A stretch of DNA of 64,000 bases. It comes from Chlorobiales bacterium Clorobi_01. Lineage in GTDB: Bacteria; Bacteroidota; Chlorobiia; Chlorobiales; Chlorobiaceae. Positions 1 to 9,134 of the stretch are shown here, piece by piece. Numbering within the stretch: the first letter of the stretch is position 1; each line of letters starts with the position of its first letter. The stretch is from NCBI GenBank assembly GCA_001602925.1, contig LUZT01000013.1, forward strand, positions 18,966-82,965. Direction: 5' to 3'. The notes beneath the pieces were generated by a model that did no database searches, was not told where the DNA came from, and saw only the letters and a list, made by a program, of their open reading frames with translations. A program made the position numbers and the translations under genes.

Positions 1-24
1 CCCCCTTTAACCGACGACCGTATC

Positions 25-351
25 ATGTCCGAAAGCCGTGCAATGAACAATGATCACTGGCGGGAGCTTGAAGAATGGAGAGGCAAAATCGACGAGATCG
101 ACCGGCAGGTAGCTGCCCTCCTGTGCCAGCGTTTGCAGTTCGCCGGAAATATCAGCTCCGTAAAATCAAGGATGGGAGAGACCGTGCTTCAGCCAGAGCG
201 TGAAAAAGAGGTATTCATCAACGTTCTTGCCCATACCGATTCACCCGCGATGAGCCAGGCGCTCGAACGGATCTACCACTCCATTCTCAATGAATCGCGC
301 CTCTTCCAGCAGGAGTGCAAGGATGGTCAGCAGAACCATTCCTCCCGATAA
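25..351 (+). CDS. Chorismate mutase, AroQ class
   Basis: Small all-helical chorismate mutase of 108 residues that would convert chorismate to prephenate for phenylalanine and tyrosine synthesis in the cytoplasm. The sequence shows the AroQ pattern: an N-terminal helix with IDEIDRQVAALLCQR, then a VKSR segment supplying the conserved Lys/Arg, then QPEREKEV with the conserved Glu, and a helical C-terminus. No prephenate dehydratase or regulatory domain is attached, so it is a monofunctional enzyme. A second in-frame ATG at 43 is an alternative start; the region upstream lies outside the window. It ends about 10 bp before mltG and is probably cotranscribed with it. Confidence 0.85.
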   Translation: MSESRAMNNDHWRELEEWRGKIDEIDRQVAALLCQRLQFAGNISSVKSRMGETVLQPEREKEVFINVLAHTDSPAMSQALERIYHSILNESRLFQQECKDGQQNHSSR

Positions 352-364
352 GTCGTAAACCTTG

Positions 365-1411
365 ATGCCTCCCAGAAAAGCACCCTTTCGCGCAACCGCA
401 CCAAGGGTTACATTGCTGGCCATTGCGGCTGTCGTGGTGACGCTTTTGTTCATACCCGGCATCAACTCCATGCCGCCGAAGGAAGAGCCTGCCAGGATCG
501 CTGTCCACCGGGGGGAGGGATTCCGCCGCATTGTCGAAAAGCTGCACGATGCCGGGGTGGTTCGCTTCCGCTGGCCGCTGCTGACCGCCGGGGCGCTTGT
601 TCCGCCGCTGCACAAGATCAAGCCGGGCAGATATACCATCTCCGGAAACCACTCGGTCTTTGGCCTGCTGTGGTATCTTCATTCGCGCCCGCAGGACGAA
701 GTGCGGGTCATGATCCCGAACGGCGTCGAGCAGAGCAAAATCGCCCGGATCATAGCCGCCAACCTCGATATCGACTCGACCGCATTCATTGCAGCCTCAC
801 GAGACCCGCGCCTGCTCGCTTCGCTCGGTATCAAAGGCGAGAGCACCGAAGGCTATCTTTTTCCCGGCACGTATAACTTCGCCTGGGCCAGCACGCCGAA
901 GGAGGTGATCGCCTTTCTCACGAGAAGGTTCCGCGCGTTCTACTCCGACAGCCTGAAGCAGGAGGCGAAACAGGCGGGCCTCGATGAAAATCAACTGCTC
1001 ACACTGGCATCGATCGTCGAAGCCGAAACGCCACTCGATGAGGAAAAACCGGTCATCGCCAGCGTCTATCTGAACCGTCTGAAGAAAAACATGCGTTTGC
1101 AGGCTGATCCCACGGTGCAATACGCCATTCCGGGCGAGAGTCGGCCACTCTACTACAAGGATCTCGCTATCGACTCGCCGTACAACACCTACCGGAACGC
1201 AGGACTGCCTCCGGGGCCAATCTGCAATCCCGGCGCGGCGTCGATTCGCGCGGTGCTGAGTCCGGCGAACACCGGTTACCTGTACTTCGTCGCGACCGGC
1301 CAGGGGGGCCACACTTTCGCCACCACGCTTGCCGAACATGCCCGGAACGTCCAGCGCTACAGGGCCGCCAGAAAAGAGCAGCAAAAGAACCCCGGCGGAG
1401 GCACGCCTTGA
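365..1411 (+). CDS. mltG: Endolytic murein transglycosylase MltG (YceG-like)
   Basis: Membrane-anchored lytic transglycosylase that cleaves nascent peptidoglycan and is thought to set glycan strand length. An N-terminal hydrophobic anchor (about residues 14-31) is followed by a LysM-like region and the catalytic domain. The family signature is clear: LASIVEAET with the catalytic Glu, then a SVYLNRL segment and LQADPTVQYA. The C-terminus has the usual YNTYRNAGLPPGPICNPG segment. The length (348 residues) is normal. The start could also be the TTG at 362 directly before this ATG. It follows the chorismate mutase by 13 bp. Confidence 0.93.
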   Translation: MPPRKAPFRATAPRVTLLAIAAVVVTLLFIPGINSMPPKEEPARIAVHRGEGFRRIVEKLHDAGVVRFRWPLLTAGALVPPLHKIKPGRYTISGNHSVFGLLWYLHSRPQDEVRVMIPNGVEQSKIARIIAANLDIDSTAFIAASRDPRLLASLGIKGESTEGYLFPGTYNFAWASTPKEVIAFLTRRFRAFYSDSLKQEAKQAGLDENQLLTLASIVEAETPLDEEKPVIASVYLNRLKKNMRLQADPTVQYAIPGESRPLYYKDLAIDSPYNTYRNAGLPPGPICNPGAASIRAVLSPANTGYLYFVATGQGGHTFATTLAEHARNVQRYRAARKEQQKNPGGGTP

Positions 1412-1501
1412 CGAATCGCTCCGGGTATACCGCGGATGCCGGATATTATGTATATTCACGCAGGCAAACACTTTTAGTTTCATCAACCAACTTACAGGGA
1501 A

Positions 1502-2695
1502 ATGCAGAAAAAGACATTGTCTGACATATCGTTACAGGGAAAACGCGTCCTGATGCGAGTCGATTTCAACGTGCCGCTCGACCAGGACAGGAACATCACC
1601 GACGAGAAAAGGATCGTGGAGGCACTGCCTTCAATCCGCAAGGTCATCGACAATGGCGGCAGGCTGATTCTGATGTCGCACCTCGGAAGACCGAAAGGCA
1701 AGGTCAATCCGGCATTCTCCCTCTCACCGGCAGCAAAGCGCCTCTCCGAGCTGCTTGACTGCCCGGTGACGATGGCTGGTGACTGCATCGGCACCGAGGT
1801 GATGCAGCAGGTGCTCGCCCTGCAGGACGGTGACGTGCTCATGCTCGAAAACCTCCGTTTCCACCCCGAAGAGGAGGCTAATGATCCTGACTTCGCCAGG
1901 GAGCTGGCTTCGCTGGGCGAAATCTACGTCAACGACGCATTCGGCACGGCGCACCGCGCCCACGCCTCGACCGAGGGCATCACCCACTTCATGCAGACCG
2001 CCGTTGCGGGCTACCTCATCGAAAAGGAGCTGCGCTATCTCGGTACGGCGCTCAACGACGCACAGCGTCCGTTCGTGGCCATTCTCGGCGGCGCGAAGAT
2101 TTCCGGCAAGATCGACGTGCTCGAAAGCCTCTTCGAGAAAGTCGATACCGTTCTTGTCGGCGGCGCGATGGTCTTCACCTTCTTCAAGGCTCAGGGCCTC
2201 GACGTTGGCAACTCGCTCGTCGAAGAAAACAAGCTCGAACTGGCTGTTTCCCTGCTTGAAAAAGCCAAAGCGAAAAACGTGCGCTTGCTCCTTCCCGAAG
2301 ACGTTGTCGTGGCCGGAGAGATTTCCGCCGACGCGCCTTCGCGTGTCGAACCGGTCAACGCCATCTCCGCAGGCATGATTGGCCTCGACATCGGCCCGGC
2401 AACCATCGAAACCTACAGCAAGGAAATTCTCGACGCGAAAACCGTGCTCTGGAACGGCCCGATGGGTGTGTTCGAGATCGACCAGTTCGCCAGGGGCACC
2501 TTCGCCGTCGCCCAGGCGCTTGCCAACGCAACCGCAGCGGGCGCGATCACCATCATCGGCGGCGGCGACTCGGCGGCGGCCATCGCAAAGGCTGGCCTCT
2601 CCGACAAGGTGACGCACGTCTCGACCGGCGGCGGCGCCAGCCTCGAATTCCTCGAAGGCAAGGAGCTGCCGGGCATCGCAGCCCTGAACGATTAG
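1502..2695 (+). CDS. pgk: Phosphoglycerate kinase
   Basis: Glycolytic/gluconeogenic enzyme that interconverts 1,3-bisphosphoglycerate plus ADP and 3-phosphoglycerate plus ATP. The 397-residue length is standard. Seen motifs: RVDFNVPLD near the N-terminus, the SHLGRPKG substrate loop, [24 protein letters not shown], and the C-terminal GGGDSAAA and STGGGASLE nucleotide-binding loops. In a green sulfur bacterium it would serve gluconeogenesis from carbon fixed by the reductive TCA cycle (knowledge of the group). It stands alone, with about 90 bp after mltG and a strong inverted repeat downstream. Confidence 0.97.
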   Translation: MQKKTLSDISLQGKRVLMRVDFNVPLDQDRNITDEKRIVEALPSIRKVIDNGGRLILMSHLGRPKGKVNPAFSLSPAAKRLSELLDCPVTMAGDCIGTEVMQQVLALQDGDVLMLENLRFHPEEEANDPDFARELASLGEIYVNDAFGTAHRAHASTEGITHFMQTAVAGYLIEKELRYLGTALNDAQRPFVAILGGAKISGKIDVLESLFEKVDTVLVGGAMVFTFFKAQGLDVGNSLVEENKLELAVSLLEKAKAKNVRLLLPEDVVVAGEISADAPSRVEPVNAISAGMIGLDIGPATIETYSKEILDAKTVLWNGPMGVFEIDQFARGTFAVAQALANATAAGAITIIGGGDSAAAIAKAGLSDKVTHVSTGGGASLEFLEGKELPGIAALND

Positions 2696-2751
2696 ACCCT
2701 GACGAGCATTGATCGTCACGCAAGCGATTTCCGAACCGTATGAACAATCAT

Positions 2752-2805
2752 GGGCGCGTCTGAAAAACGGCTCGACACCGGTCTGCATGTTTTCCAGACG
2801 CGCCC
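2752..2805 (+). terminator. Long inverted repeat downstream of pgk
   Basis: Perfect 11-bp arms GGGCGCGTCTG (2752-2762) and CAGACGCGCCC (2795-2805) separated by 32 bases; A/T runs just inside the arms could lengthen the pairing. There is no T-run after the right arm, so it is not a textbook intrinsic terminator. It lies between pgk and the rhomboid gene. It may end pgk transcription, stabilise the mRNA end, or bind a regulator. Confidence 0.45.
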
Positions 2806-2824
2806 TCATTGCAAACTCTGCTGA

Positions 2825-3652
2825 ATGACCCGATACGACCAGCCATACTCGCCCGGCGGCTTCCAGGTGATGCCGCCGGCCATCAAGGCGATCATCATCA
2901 CCAATGTGATTGTGTTCCTCTTCCAGAACAGCGCTTTCGGCCCTACCCTCGCAACATTCGGCGCACTCTGGCCAGTGGGTTCACATAATCCGGCCGGATA
3001 CTCTTTTCAAATCTGGCAACCCATCACCTATCTCTTTCTGCACGGCAGCTTTGCGCACATCTTTTTCAACATGTTCGCGCTCTGGATGTTCGGCGTTGAA
3101 ATCGAAAACTACTGGGGCACCAGAAACTTCGTCAGTTTCTATTTCACCTGTGGCATTGGCGCCGCGCTCATCAATCTGCTGGCGACCTATGGCAGCCCCT
3201 ACCCGACCATTGGCGCCTCCGGAGCCATTTTCGGCGTGCTGCTCGCGTTCGGCATGATGTTCCCCGACCGCTACATCTACCTCTATTTCCTCCTACCGGT
3301 CAAAACAAAGTACTTCGTGGCCGGTTACGCCCTGATCGAGTTCATCTCGGGCCTCGGCAACCGGACGATGGGCAGCGGCAGCGACATCGCCCATTTCGCC
3401 CATCTTGGCGGTATGCTTTTCGGCTATATCTACATCGTGATCCGGCGGAATGAATGGACGATCAAGCGGATGTTCCGGAACTTCTCTCTGCCAAAAAAAA
3501 CGAAAGGGCCGGTTCTCTGGCAAGGCGGCGGCAAGGATGACGATACCTCCGAAGCCGAGATCGACCGGATTCTCGACAAGATTTCGAGCAGGGGTTACGA
3601 CTCCCTGACGGCGGAGGAAAAACGCAAATTACTCAAGGCAGGCAAACGCTGA
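2825..3652 (+). CDS. Rhomboid-family intramembrane serine protease
   Basis: Predicted polytopic membrane protease of 275 residues that cleaves substrates within the bilayer. The catalytic Ser is in TIGASGAIFG and the catalytic His in HFAHLGG; the TM1-TM2 loop contains the usual HGSFAHIFFNMFALW segment with HxxxN. About six membrane segments are visible. After the last one comes a soluble tail of about 60 residues with an acidic EAEIDRILDKI stretch and LTAEEKRKLL, as found in many bacterial rhomboids. The substrate cannot be inferred. The DUF1232 gene follows 42 bp later. Confidence 0.92.
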   Translation: MTRYDQPYSPGGFQVMPPAIKAIIITNVIVFLFQNSAFGPTLATFGALWPVGSHNPAGYSFQIWQPITYLFLHGSFAHIFFNMFALWMFGVEIENYWGTRNFVSFYFTCGIGAALINLLATYGSPYPTIGASGAIFGVLLAFGMMFPDRYIYLYFLLPVKTKYFVAGYALIEFISGLGNRTMGSGSDIAHFAHLGGMLFGYIYIVIRRNEWTIKRMFRNFSLPKKTKGPVLWQGGGKDDDTSEAEIDRILDKISSRGYDSLTAEEKRKLLKAGKR

Positions 3653-3694
3653 TCCTCCGGCGGCGCACCCCTGCACGATACGCACCACTCCGGC

Positions 3695-4171
3695 ATGAAA
3701 AGCAAAAAGGAAGGCCGCATTTTCGAGCGCGCCCGCAAGGCCGCCGAAGAGACCCTGCGCGACCCTGAAAAAATCAGGAATGTCATCGACACCGCTCTGC
3801 ACATGGTTGGCAGCGCGAGCACCTCATCGCCATTCGGCGAGCTGACCGACAAGTTCCAGGCAATCATCAGGCTTGTTCGTGCCTACGTCAATCGCCAGTA
3901 CCGGGTTGTGCCCTGGCAAACCGTCATTCTCGCCGTCGCGGCGCTTCTCTACTTCATCAACCCGTTCGACGCGATTGCCGACTTTCTCCCGCTGGTCGGC
4001 TTCTTCGACGACGCCGCCGTGCTCACTGCCGTGCTCGCCTCGATCAACCACGACCTCAACGAGTTTCTCGACTGGGAAAAAATGACCGCCCAAAACTCGG
4101 GAGAGCCAATTCCAAGAGTGGTCGATGCCGATTTTGAAGAGGTGAAGGAAGAGGAAGAGCCTGCTTCCTAA
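3695..4171 (+). CDS. YkvA-like DUF1232 membrane protein
   Basis: 158-residue protein whose central part (about residues 70-125) is a DUF1232/YkvA domain: YFINPFDAIADFLPLVGFFD with the invariant Pro-x-Asp-x-Ile-Pro/Ala-Asp pattern, embedded in a hydrophobic hairpin. The N-terminal half is basic and helical, and the tail is strongly acidic (EEVKEEEE). The molecular function of the family is unknown. Same strand as the rhomboid gene, 42 bp downstream, so the two may be cotranscribed. Confidence 0.8.
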   Translation: MKSKKEGRIFERARKAAEETLRDPEKIRNVIDTALHMVGSASTSSPFGELTDKFQAIIRLVRAYVNRQYRVVPWQTVILAVAALLYFINPFDAIADFLPLVGFFDDAAVLTAVLASINHDLNEFLDWEKMTAQNSGEPIPRVVDADFEEVKEEEEPAS

Positions 4172-4234
4172 AAAAGACGCATTCTTCCTGCGGACAGCAT
4201 GGACGGCAGTCCGTGATCGCCAATCGGAAAAGCC

Positions 4235-4753
4235 ATGCGGCAACCAGCTCTGATTCATGCCATCAAGGCTGATATTACCACGCTGAAGGTCAATGCCATT
4301 GTCAATGCAGCAAATTCCTCCTTGTTTGGTGGCGGGGGCGTAGACGGGGCGATTCACCGGGCGGCGGGACCGGAGCTGCTCGATGCTTGCCGCGCGCTCG
4401 GCGGCTGCCGAACCGGCGAGGCGAAAATCACGAAAGGCTACCGGCTGCCCGCAAAGTTTGTCATTCACACCGTCGGCCCGGTCTGGCGCGGCGGCAACCA
4501 CAGCGAAGCTGAACTCCTCGCCTCATGCTACCGCAACTCGCTGAAGCTCGCCGCCGAGCACCACTGCCGCACCATCGCCTTCCCATCCATCAGCGCCGGC
4601 ATCTACGGCTATCCCATCGAACAGGCCGCTGCCATCGCCATCACGACAGTGCGCGAAATGCTCGCGGACGAAAGGGGTATCGAAAAGGTAATCTTCTGCT
4701 GCTTTTCAGACCGTGATCTCGACGTTTATCGCAAAGTTTTGTCAGAGAAATAA
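4235..4753 (+). CDS. Macro domain protein, O-acetyl-ADP-ribose deacetylase-like
   Basis: Single macro domain of 172 residues (YmdB/MacroD-like) that would bind ADP-ribose and hydrolyse O-acetyl-ADP-ribose or remove ADP-ribose from proteins. Seen motifs: [15 protein letters not shown] at the N-terminus, the [17 protein letters not shown]-ribose loop, VIHTVGPVW, and [12 protein letters not shown] for the second phosphate loop. It has the GC-rich codon use of the surrounding core genes. It precedes the ATPase/Abi block, but nothing in the sequence ties it to that block functionally; a 185-bp gap separates them. Confidence 0.9.
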   Translation: MRQPALIHAIKADITTLKVNAIVNAANSSLFGGGGVDGAIHRAAGPELLDACRALGGCRTGEAKITKGYRLPAKFVIHTVGPVWRGGNHSEAELLASCYRNSLKLAAEHHCRTIAFPSISAGIYGYPIEQAAAIAITTVREMLADERGIEKVIFCCFSDRDLDVYRKVLSEK

Positions 4754-4938
4754 CTCCTTCTCGTCAAGTTGCCCTTTCAGGCACTCCGTATTCACTCAGT
4801 TTGATACTCTTCTTCCGCGTTGCGAGATGTCGTTTTATGATTGTTGCCAGCAATTTTGTTGGATGCTTGTGTTTTTGTATAATGCCAGCAAAAGTGTTGG
4901 CAATTTAATTGTTGGTGTGGAAGTACTGGAGAAAGCTC

Positions 4939-6177
4939 ATGACAAGAAAACTCAGGCAGGCTCAGGGGAACTGGGTCGATGGCGACCGGTTCTGGGGGCG
5001 CGAAGGTGACATCAGGATTCTGACCCAAATGATCGATGACGGGGCGCACATTTCGCTGGTTGCCCAGCGGCGGATGGGCAAGACCAGCCTTATGAAGGAG
5101 TTGGCTCGACTGTTGAGCAACAGGTATGTCTGCCTGTACCTCGATTTGCAAAAGGAGTCAGTTCCGGCAGATGCCATTGCGGAACTTGCATTGGTGCTCA
5201 AACCACACAAGTCTTTATGGGAAAAGGGCCTTGGTTTGTTTGCCAATGCTCTGAAAACTGTTGTCGGCAGTCTTGAAGAAGTCAGCTATGCGGATATTGG
5301 CATCAAGCTGCGGGCTGGTCTCGATTCTGGCAACTGGATAGAAAAGGGCGATGCGTTATTCAGAATTCTTTCGAAATCGGAAAAGCCGGTGCTGCTCATG
5401 ATCGACGAGTTGCCACTGATGGTGAATCGCATGTTGCGCGAGGGCGGTGAAGGAATAACGCAAGAAAATATCCGACAGGTTGACCGTTTCATGTCGTGGC
5501 TTCGCAAAAACAGTATCGAGCATCAGGGCAAGGTTCGGATCATGCTTTCCGGTAGCATCGGGCTGGAGCCGGTGCTACATCAGGCCGGATTAAGCGCAGT
5601 CATCAACAATTACCAGCCATACGATCTGAAACCTTGGAATGATGAAACGGCTGTCGGATGCCTCAGAGCGTTGGCAAATCATGAAGAGGTCATCTTCGAG
5701 GAAAATGCGGAACTGGCGATGGTTGAAAAGCTTGGTTGCTGTATTCCGCATCACGTCCAGATTTTTTTCGCGTGTGTTCACAAATTCTGCGTCTATCGAG
5801 ATGATATGCGCTTGACGGTTGCCGAGGTGAACGAGTTGTACGAAACGGAGATGCTCGGGCTTCGGGGACACGCGGAGCTAACGCATTACGAGGAGCGTCT
5901 TTCGATGTACTTCGAGAAAGATCGCTTGCCGTTGGTGAAAGCTATACTAACTGAAACATCGGTGTCCGGCATATTGACCGCCCCAGTGATTCTGGTGCTT
6001 CGCGAGGAGTATGCTTCGTCAGAAAGCTGTCCGGATGAAGCGCTTGCCGAAATGCTGCGGATTCTCCAGCATGACGGCTATCTAAGGAAGAAATGTGACG
6101 GCTATGTCTATGAATCGAACCTGCTCAGGGACTGGTGGAAAAAAGCGCATGAAGAGTTTTATACAAGGAGGAAATAA
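4939..6177 (+). CDS. P-loop ATPase of the archaeal/ORC-like AAA type
   Basis: 412-residue ATPase. The N-terminus FWGRE plus Walker A AQRRMGKTS (about residues 42-50) matches the GxRRxGKTS form seen in archaeal-type and STAND-like ATPases. Walker B is VLLMIDEL (151-158), and a sensor-like IRIMLSGSIG follows. The C-terminal half is helical with a basic end, possibly a winged-helix region. I chose the ATG at 4939, preceded by GGAG at about 4928; a TTG at 4909 is in frame but weaker. It ends 3 bp before the next ATPase, so the two are translationally linked. Substrate and role are unknown; the neighbourhood suggests defence or a mobile-element function, which is inference. Confidence 0.75.
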   Translation: MTRKLRQAQGNWVDGDRFWGREGDIRILTQMIDDGAHISLVAQRRMGKTSLMKELARLLSNRYVCLYLDLQKESVPADAIAELALVLKPHKSLWEKGLGLFANALKTVVGSLEEVSYADIGIKLRAGLDSGNWIEKGDALFRILSKSEKPVLLMIDELPLMVNRMLREGGEGITQENIRQVDRFMSWLRKNSIEHQGKVRIMLSGSIGLEPVLHQAGLSAVINNYQPYDLKPWNDETAVGCLRALANHEEVIFEENAELAMVEKLGCCIPHHVQIFFACVHKFCVYRDDMRLTVAEVNELYETEMLGLRGHAELTHYEERLSMYFEKDRLPLVKAILTETSVSGILTAPVILVLREEYASSESCPDEALAEMLRILQHDGYLRKKCDGYVYESNLLRDWWKKAHEEFYTRRK

Positions 6178-6180
6178 GCG

Positions 6181-7986
6181 ATGGTAAGGCAGTTCGTGAA
6201 ATACAATCCGGCATTTCTCGAAAGCGAAAAGCTTGTCGAGAATTTCGTGGTCAGGCAGACGGATTTGCAGATGATCATCAAAATCGTTCGCGAAAATACG
6301 GCAGCCTCGAACCAGCATGTGCTGGTGATCGGCCCGCGTGGCAGCGGCAAAACGACGCTTGTGCGGCGCGTCTCCGCTGAGATCGTGCGTGACGAAGCGC
6401 TGGGCAATGCGTGGTATCCGCTCGTGTTCGCCGAAGAGAGTTACAACGCCCTTTCGGCTGCCGATTTCTGGCTTGAATCGCTGTTTCATCTCGCCGAGCA
6501 GACCCGTGATCCGCAACGGATGGAGTCGTACCACGAACTGCGCCGCGATCCCGACGAGAAACGTCTCGCCCAGCGAGCGCTTGGCCAGTTGCTCGATTAT
6601 GCCGACAGCATCGGCAAGCGCATTCTACTCATCGTGGAGAATCTCGACATGCTGCTCTCCGAATTCTCCAGCGAGACCGAAGCCTGGGCTTTGAGACACA
6701 CGCTTATGAACGAACCGCGCCTCATGCTGCTGGCCACAGCGACGGCGCGATTCGAGCAGATTGATCATCCCGCAAAGGCAATGTTCGAGATGTTCCGGAT
6801 TCACGATCTGAGGCCGCTGAACGACGAAGAGTGCAACACGATTTGGTCTCTCATTACCGGTGCGCCCTTGCCGGGCTTGCAGATTCGCCCGATCAGAATC
6901 CTGACCGGAGGCAACGCGCGTCTGATCGCGCTGGTCGCGCGGTTTGGAGAGAAGCGCTCATTTCGTGATCTGCTCGAAAACCTGATCGACCTGATCGACG
7001 AGCACACCGACTATTTCAAAAGCCACCTCGACAACATGGCCCCGATGGAGCGCAAGGTCTATCTCTCGCTTGCGGAGTTGTGGAAACAATCGAGCGCAAA
7101 AGAAATCGCCGAGGTCGCCCGACTCGACGTCAACACGACCAGCGCGTTTCTGAAACGCCTTGCCAGCAAGGGAAAGGTAGTTGTCGAGAACGAAGGAAAG
7201 CGGAAGAAGTGGTACTTGATTTCGGAAGGAATTTACAACATCTACTACCTCATGCGCCGGAGGGGAGGGCCATCGACGAGGGTCAAGGCTGCGGTGCGGT
7301 TCATGGTTGGATTGTATGAGCCAGTCGCAGCGGCGAAGCTGGTGCTGGATGAATTGAATGGGCTTCCGCCGGATCAATGCAGGGATCATGTCTTTGCACT
7401 TGCTGAGATATTAAGGTTGGTTACCGAGGATCAGCGCATTAAAATTGCAAGTTTATTATCTAATGGTGTATTAGAATCACCTTATCTTGACAGTTTTCTT
7501 AGGGAAGAAATGCTTCGCTATCGTGCATACTCTATGGAAAAATTTAATAATGTTATAAGGGCAATTGAAGCAGCCGATCAGCTGATTGCATATCATTACG
7601 TGTTAATTGATACTAATCCAGAAATGGCTCAGAAAATCAAAGATTTTCTGAGAATGTTTTTTGATGCGCTCTCCCGTTATGCGTTAGTATTAACAAAGTG
7701 GTTTGTAGTTCTTGGTGATCATGATGAGGAGACTATGAAACAAGCGACAGAATTATTTATAGTTTTAGCAGCTCAAGAACATGCTAAGCAAACATTGCAA
7801 ATTTTAGTGGATTCACCCGCAGCGCAACATCTCGAACCGCTGATTGCAGGCTTGCGGCTCTATTGCGGGCAAGAGGTTCGCACGGCTCCGGAGATTCTCG
7901 AAGTGGCGAAGGATGTGGTGAAGCGGATCGAGGCGCGGAAGCGGGAGATCGAGATTGCGAAAAGTTCGTCATCTGAGGGGCAGTGA
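6181..7986 (+). CDS. P-loop ATPase with winged-helix segment and long C-terminal region
   Basis: 601-residue protein. Walker A is GPRGSGKTT (51-59). Walker B is ILLIVENLD (148-156), with Glu-Asn where Asp-Glu is usual, and LMLLATATARF resembles sensor 1. Around residues 285-360 is a MarR-like winged helix (SAKEIAEVARLDVNTTSAFLKRLASKGKV). The remaining 240 residues are helical and unrecognised. Base composition changes within the gene: from about 7385 to 7805 it is AT-rich (line 7501-7560 has 20 G+C of 60, line 6601-6660 has 34), then GC-rich again. The ATG at 6181 follows the first ATPase by 3 bp. Possibly the regulatory partner of the upstream ATPase. Confidence 0.75.
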   Translation: MVRQFVKYNPAFLESEKLVENFVVRQTDLQMIIKIVRENTAASNQHVLVIGPRGSGKTTLVRRVSAEIVRDEALGNAWYPLVFAEESYNALSAADFWLESLFHLAEQTRDPQRMESYHELRRDPDEKRLAQRALGQLLDYADSIGKRILLIVENLDMLLSEFSSETEAWALRHTLMNEPRLMLLATATARFEQIDHPAKAMFEMFRIHDLRPLNDEECNTIWSLITGAPLPGLQIRPIRILTGGNARLIALVARFGEKRSFRDLLENLIDLIDEHTDYFKSHLDNMAPMERKVYLSLAELWKQSSAKEIAEVARLDVNTTSAFLKRLASKGKVVVENEGKRKKWYLISEGIYNIYYLMRRRGGPSTRVKAAVRFMVGLYEPVAAAKLVLDELNGLPPDQCRDHVFALAEILRLVTEDQRIKIASLLSNGVLESPYLDSFLREEMLRYRAYSMEKFNNVIRAIEAADQLIAYHYVLIDTNPEMAQKIKDFLRMFFDALSRYALVLTKWFVVLGDHDEETMKQATELFIVLAAQEHAKQTLQILVDSPAAQHLEPLIAGLRLYCGQEVRTAPEILEVAKDVVKRIEARKREIEIAKSSSSEGQ

Positions 7987-8205
7987 AGAGGGGGATATGG
8001 TCTGTCATAATTTTGTTACATTTTTTAATTGCAAAGACAACTCTATGTCATAATGTCGATTACTCACTCATATCACGCTCGGGAGAAGATGGATCGCAGC
8101 AGGGAACGCCTTGACAATCATAGTGGTTTTCGTTACATTGACGCCAATAATACCTGCCACGCTACCCATCTGAACAGCGCACCCGGGCAGGTTTTCGCAT
8201 GTTCG

Positions 8206-8238
8206 TTGGCCTTCGCTCAAATTCGAGACGAAGGCCAA
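8206..8238 (+). promoter_or_regulatory. Hairpin covering the Abi gene start
   Basis: TTGGCCTTCGCTC (8206-8218) pairs with GAGACGAAGGCCAA (8225-8238), leaving a single bulged A and a six-base loop (AAATTC). The right arm ends on the A of the ATG at 8238 and covers the space where a ribosome-binding site would sit. It could limit translation of the Abi protein unless opened. This rests on sequence complementarity only. Confidence 0.45.
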
Positions 8239-9134
8239 TGAATTATTCCAAACCCCCTGAATCCATCTCTTCTCAGATCGCAAAGCTCAAAACCAGAGGC
8301 TTAACCTTTGGCGACGAGTCATTTGCCGAGCGTTGTTTTTCCAGTATAAGCTATTACCGCTTCAGAGCTTATACTTACCCGTTTCAAGACAATTCAGACT
8401 GCAATCACTTTTTCAAATCCCCGATTTCCTTCGAGGAGATTTACGAGCTGTACCTTTTCGACCGAAAGCTGCGCAGCCTTGTTTTTGGAGCATTGGAGCA
8501 AATCGAGATCGCCATAAGAACGCAGATTATCCACCAGTGGTCGCTTTCCAACGGAAGCCATTGGCAATTGAATGGCTCGCTTTTCAGGTATCCTGCTGGT
8601 CACAGTAGTCTCATGGATTCCCTGAGAGCTGAAATCGATCGATCGACCGAAACCTTTATCGATCATTACAAGACCAAATATACCAGTCCAGCTGCGCCGC
8701 CGTCCTGGATGAGCCTCGAAGTCAGCAGCTTCAGCCTTTTATCGAGAATTTTTCAGAATCTGAAGAAAGGCCCTGAGAAAATTGCCGTCACGGCGTATTT
8801 CGGCCTGAACAAGGTCGAGATTCTTGAGAACTGGATGCTTTGCTTTAGCCAAGTGCGAAATATTTGTGCACATCATGGGCGTCTCTGGAACCGGCGACTA
8901 ACTTCTCACGTGTTATTCCCGAGCCATCCAAAGCACCAGTTTATCAGAAATCGGCAGCTGTTGCCATATAAGCTGTACGCCGTTCTATCATGCATGCAAT
9001 ACGTATTGCGCCGTATAGATGTCGAAGATGAGTTCAGAAACGAGCTGAAAAGGCTAGTTTCTGCTTGTCCGTTGCGGCAGGAAAAAGAGATGGGATTCCC
9101 GAAAGATTGGCGTTCTGATCCCTTCTGGAACTAA
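8238..9134 (+). CDS. Abi_2 family (AbiD/AbiF-like) abortive infection protein
   Basis: 298-residue protein with the Abi_2 layout: N-terminal YSKPPESISSQIAKLKTRGL, the YYRFRAYTYPF motif, then LFDRKLRSLVFGALEQIEI (74-92), and RNICAHHGRLWNRR (207-220). The last contains the R-x4-H signature of HEPN-fold ribonucleases (R207, H212), which is where the family's RNase activity is expected. Known members abort phage infection in lactococci and relatives. I chose the ATG at 8238 because the Abi_2 family begins at this motif; an ATG at 8199 would add 13 unrelated residues. It lies 251 bp after the twin ATPases and is separately expressed or attenuated by the hairpin at its start. Confidence 0.85.
   Translation: MNYSKPPESISSQIAKLKTRGLTFGDESFAERCFSSISYYRFRAYTYPFQDNSDCNHFFKSPISFEEIYELYLFDRKLRSLVFGALEQIEIAIRTQIIHQWSLSNGSHWQLNGSLFRYPAGHSSLMDSLRAEIDRSTETFIDHYKTKYTSPAAPPSWMSLEVSSFSLLSRIFQNLKKGPEKIAVTAYFGLNKVEILENWMLCFSQVRNICAHHGRLWNRRLTSHVLFPSHPKHQFIRNRQLLPYKLYAVLSCMQYVLRRIDVEDEFRNELKRLVSACPLRQEKEMGFPKDWRSDPFWN

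Noticed and set aside
1408..1449. Possible promoter for pgk (TTGACG at 1408, TATTAT at 1444)
   Set aside because: The spacing of 30 bp is wrong for a sigma-70-type promoter.
4235..4753. Macro-domain gene as part of the ATPase/Abi defence block
   Set aside because: Host-like codon use and a 185-bp gap; no sequence evidence joins it to the block.
8004..8054. Repeated TGTCATAAT at 8003 and 8046 upstream of the Abi gene
   Set aside because: Nine bases repeated only twice in AT-rich DNA is weak; it could be promoter-like but no consistent -35 spacing was found.
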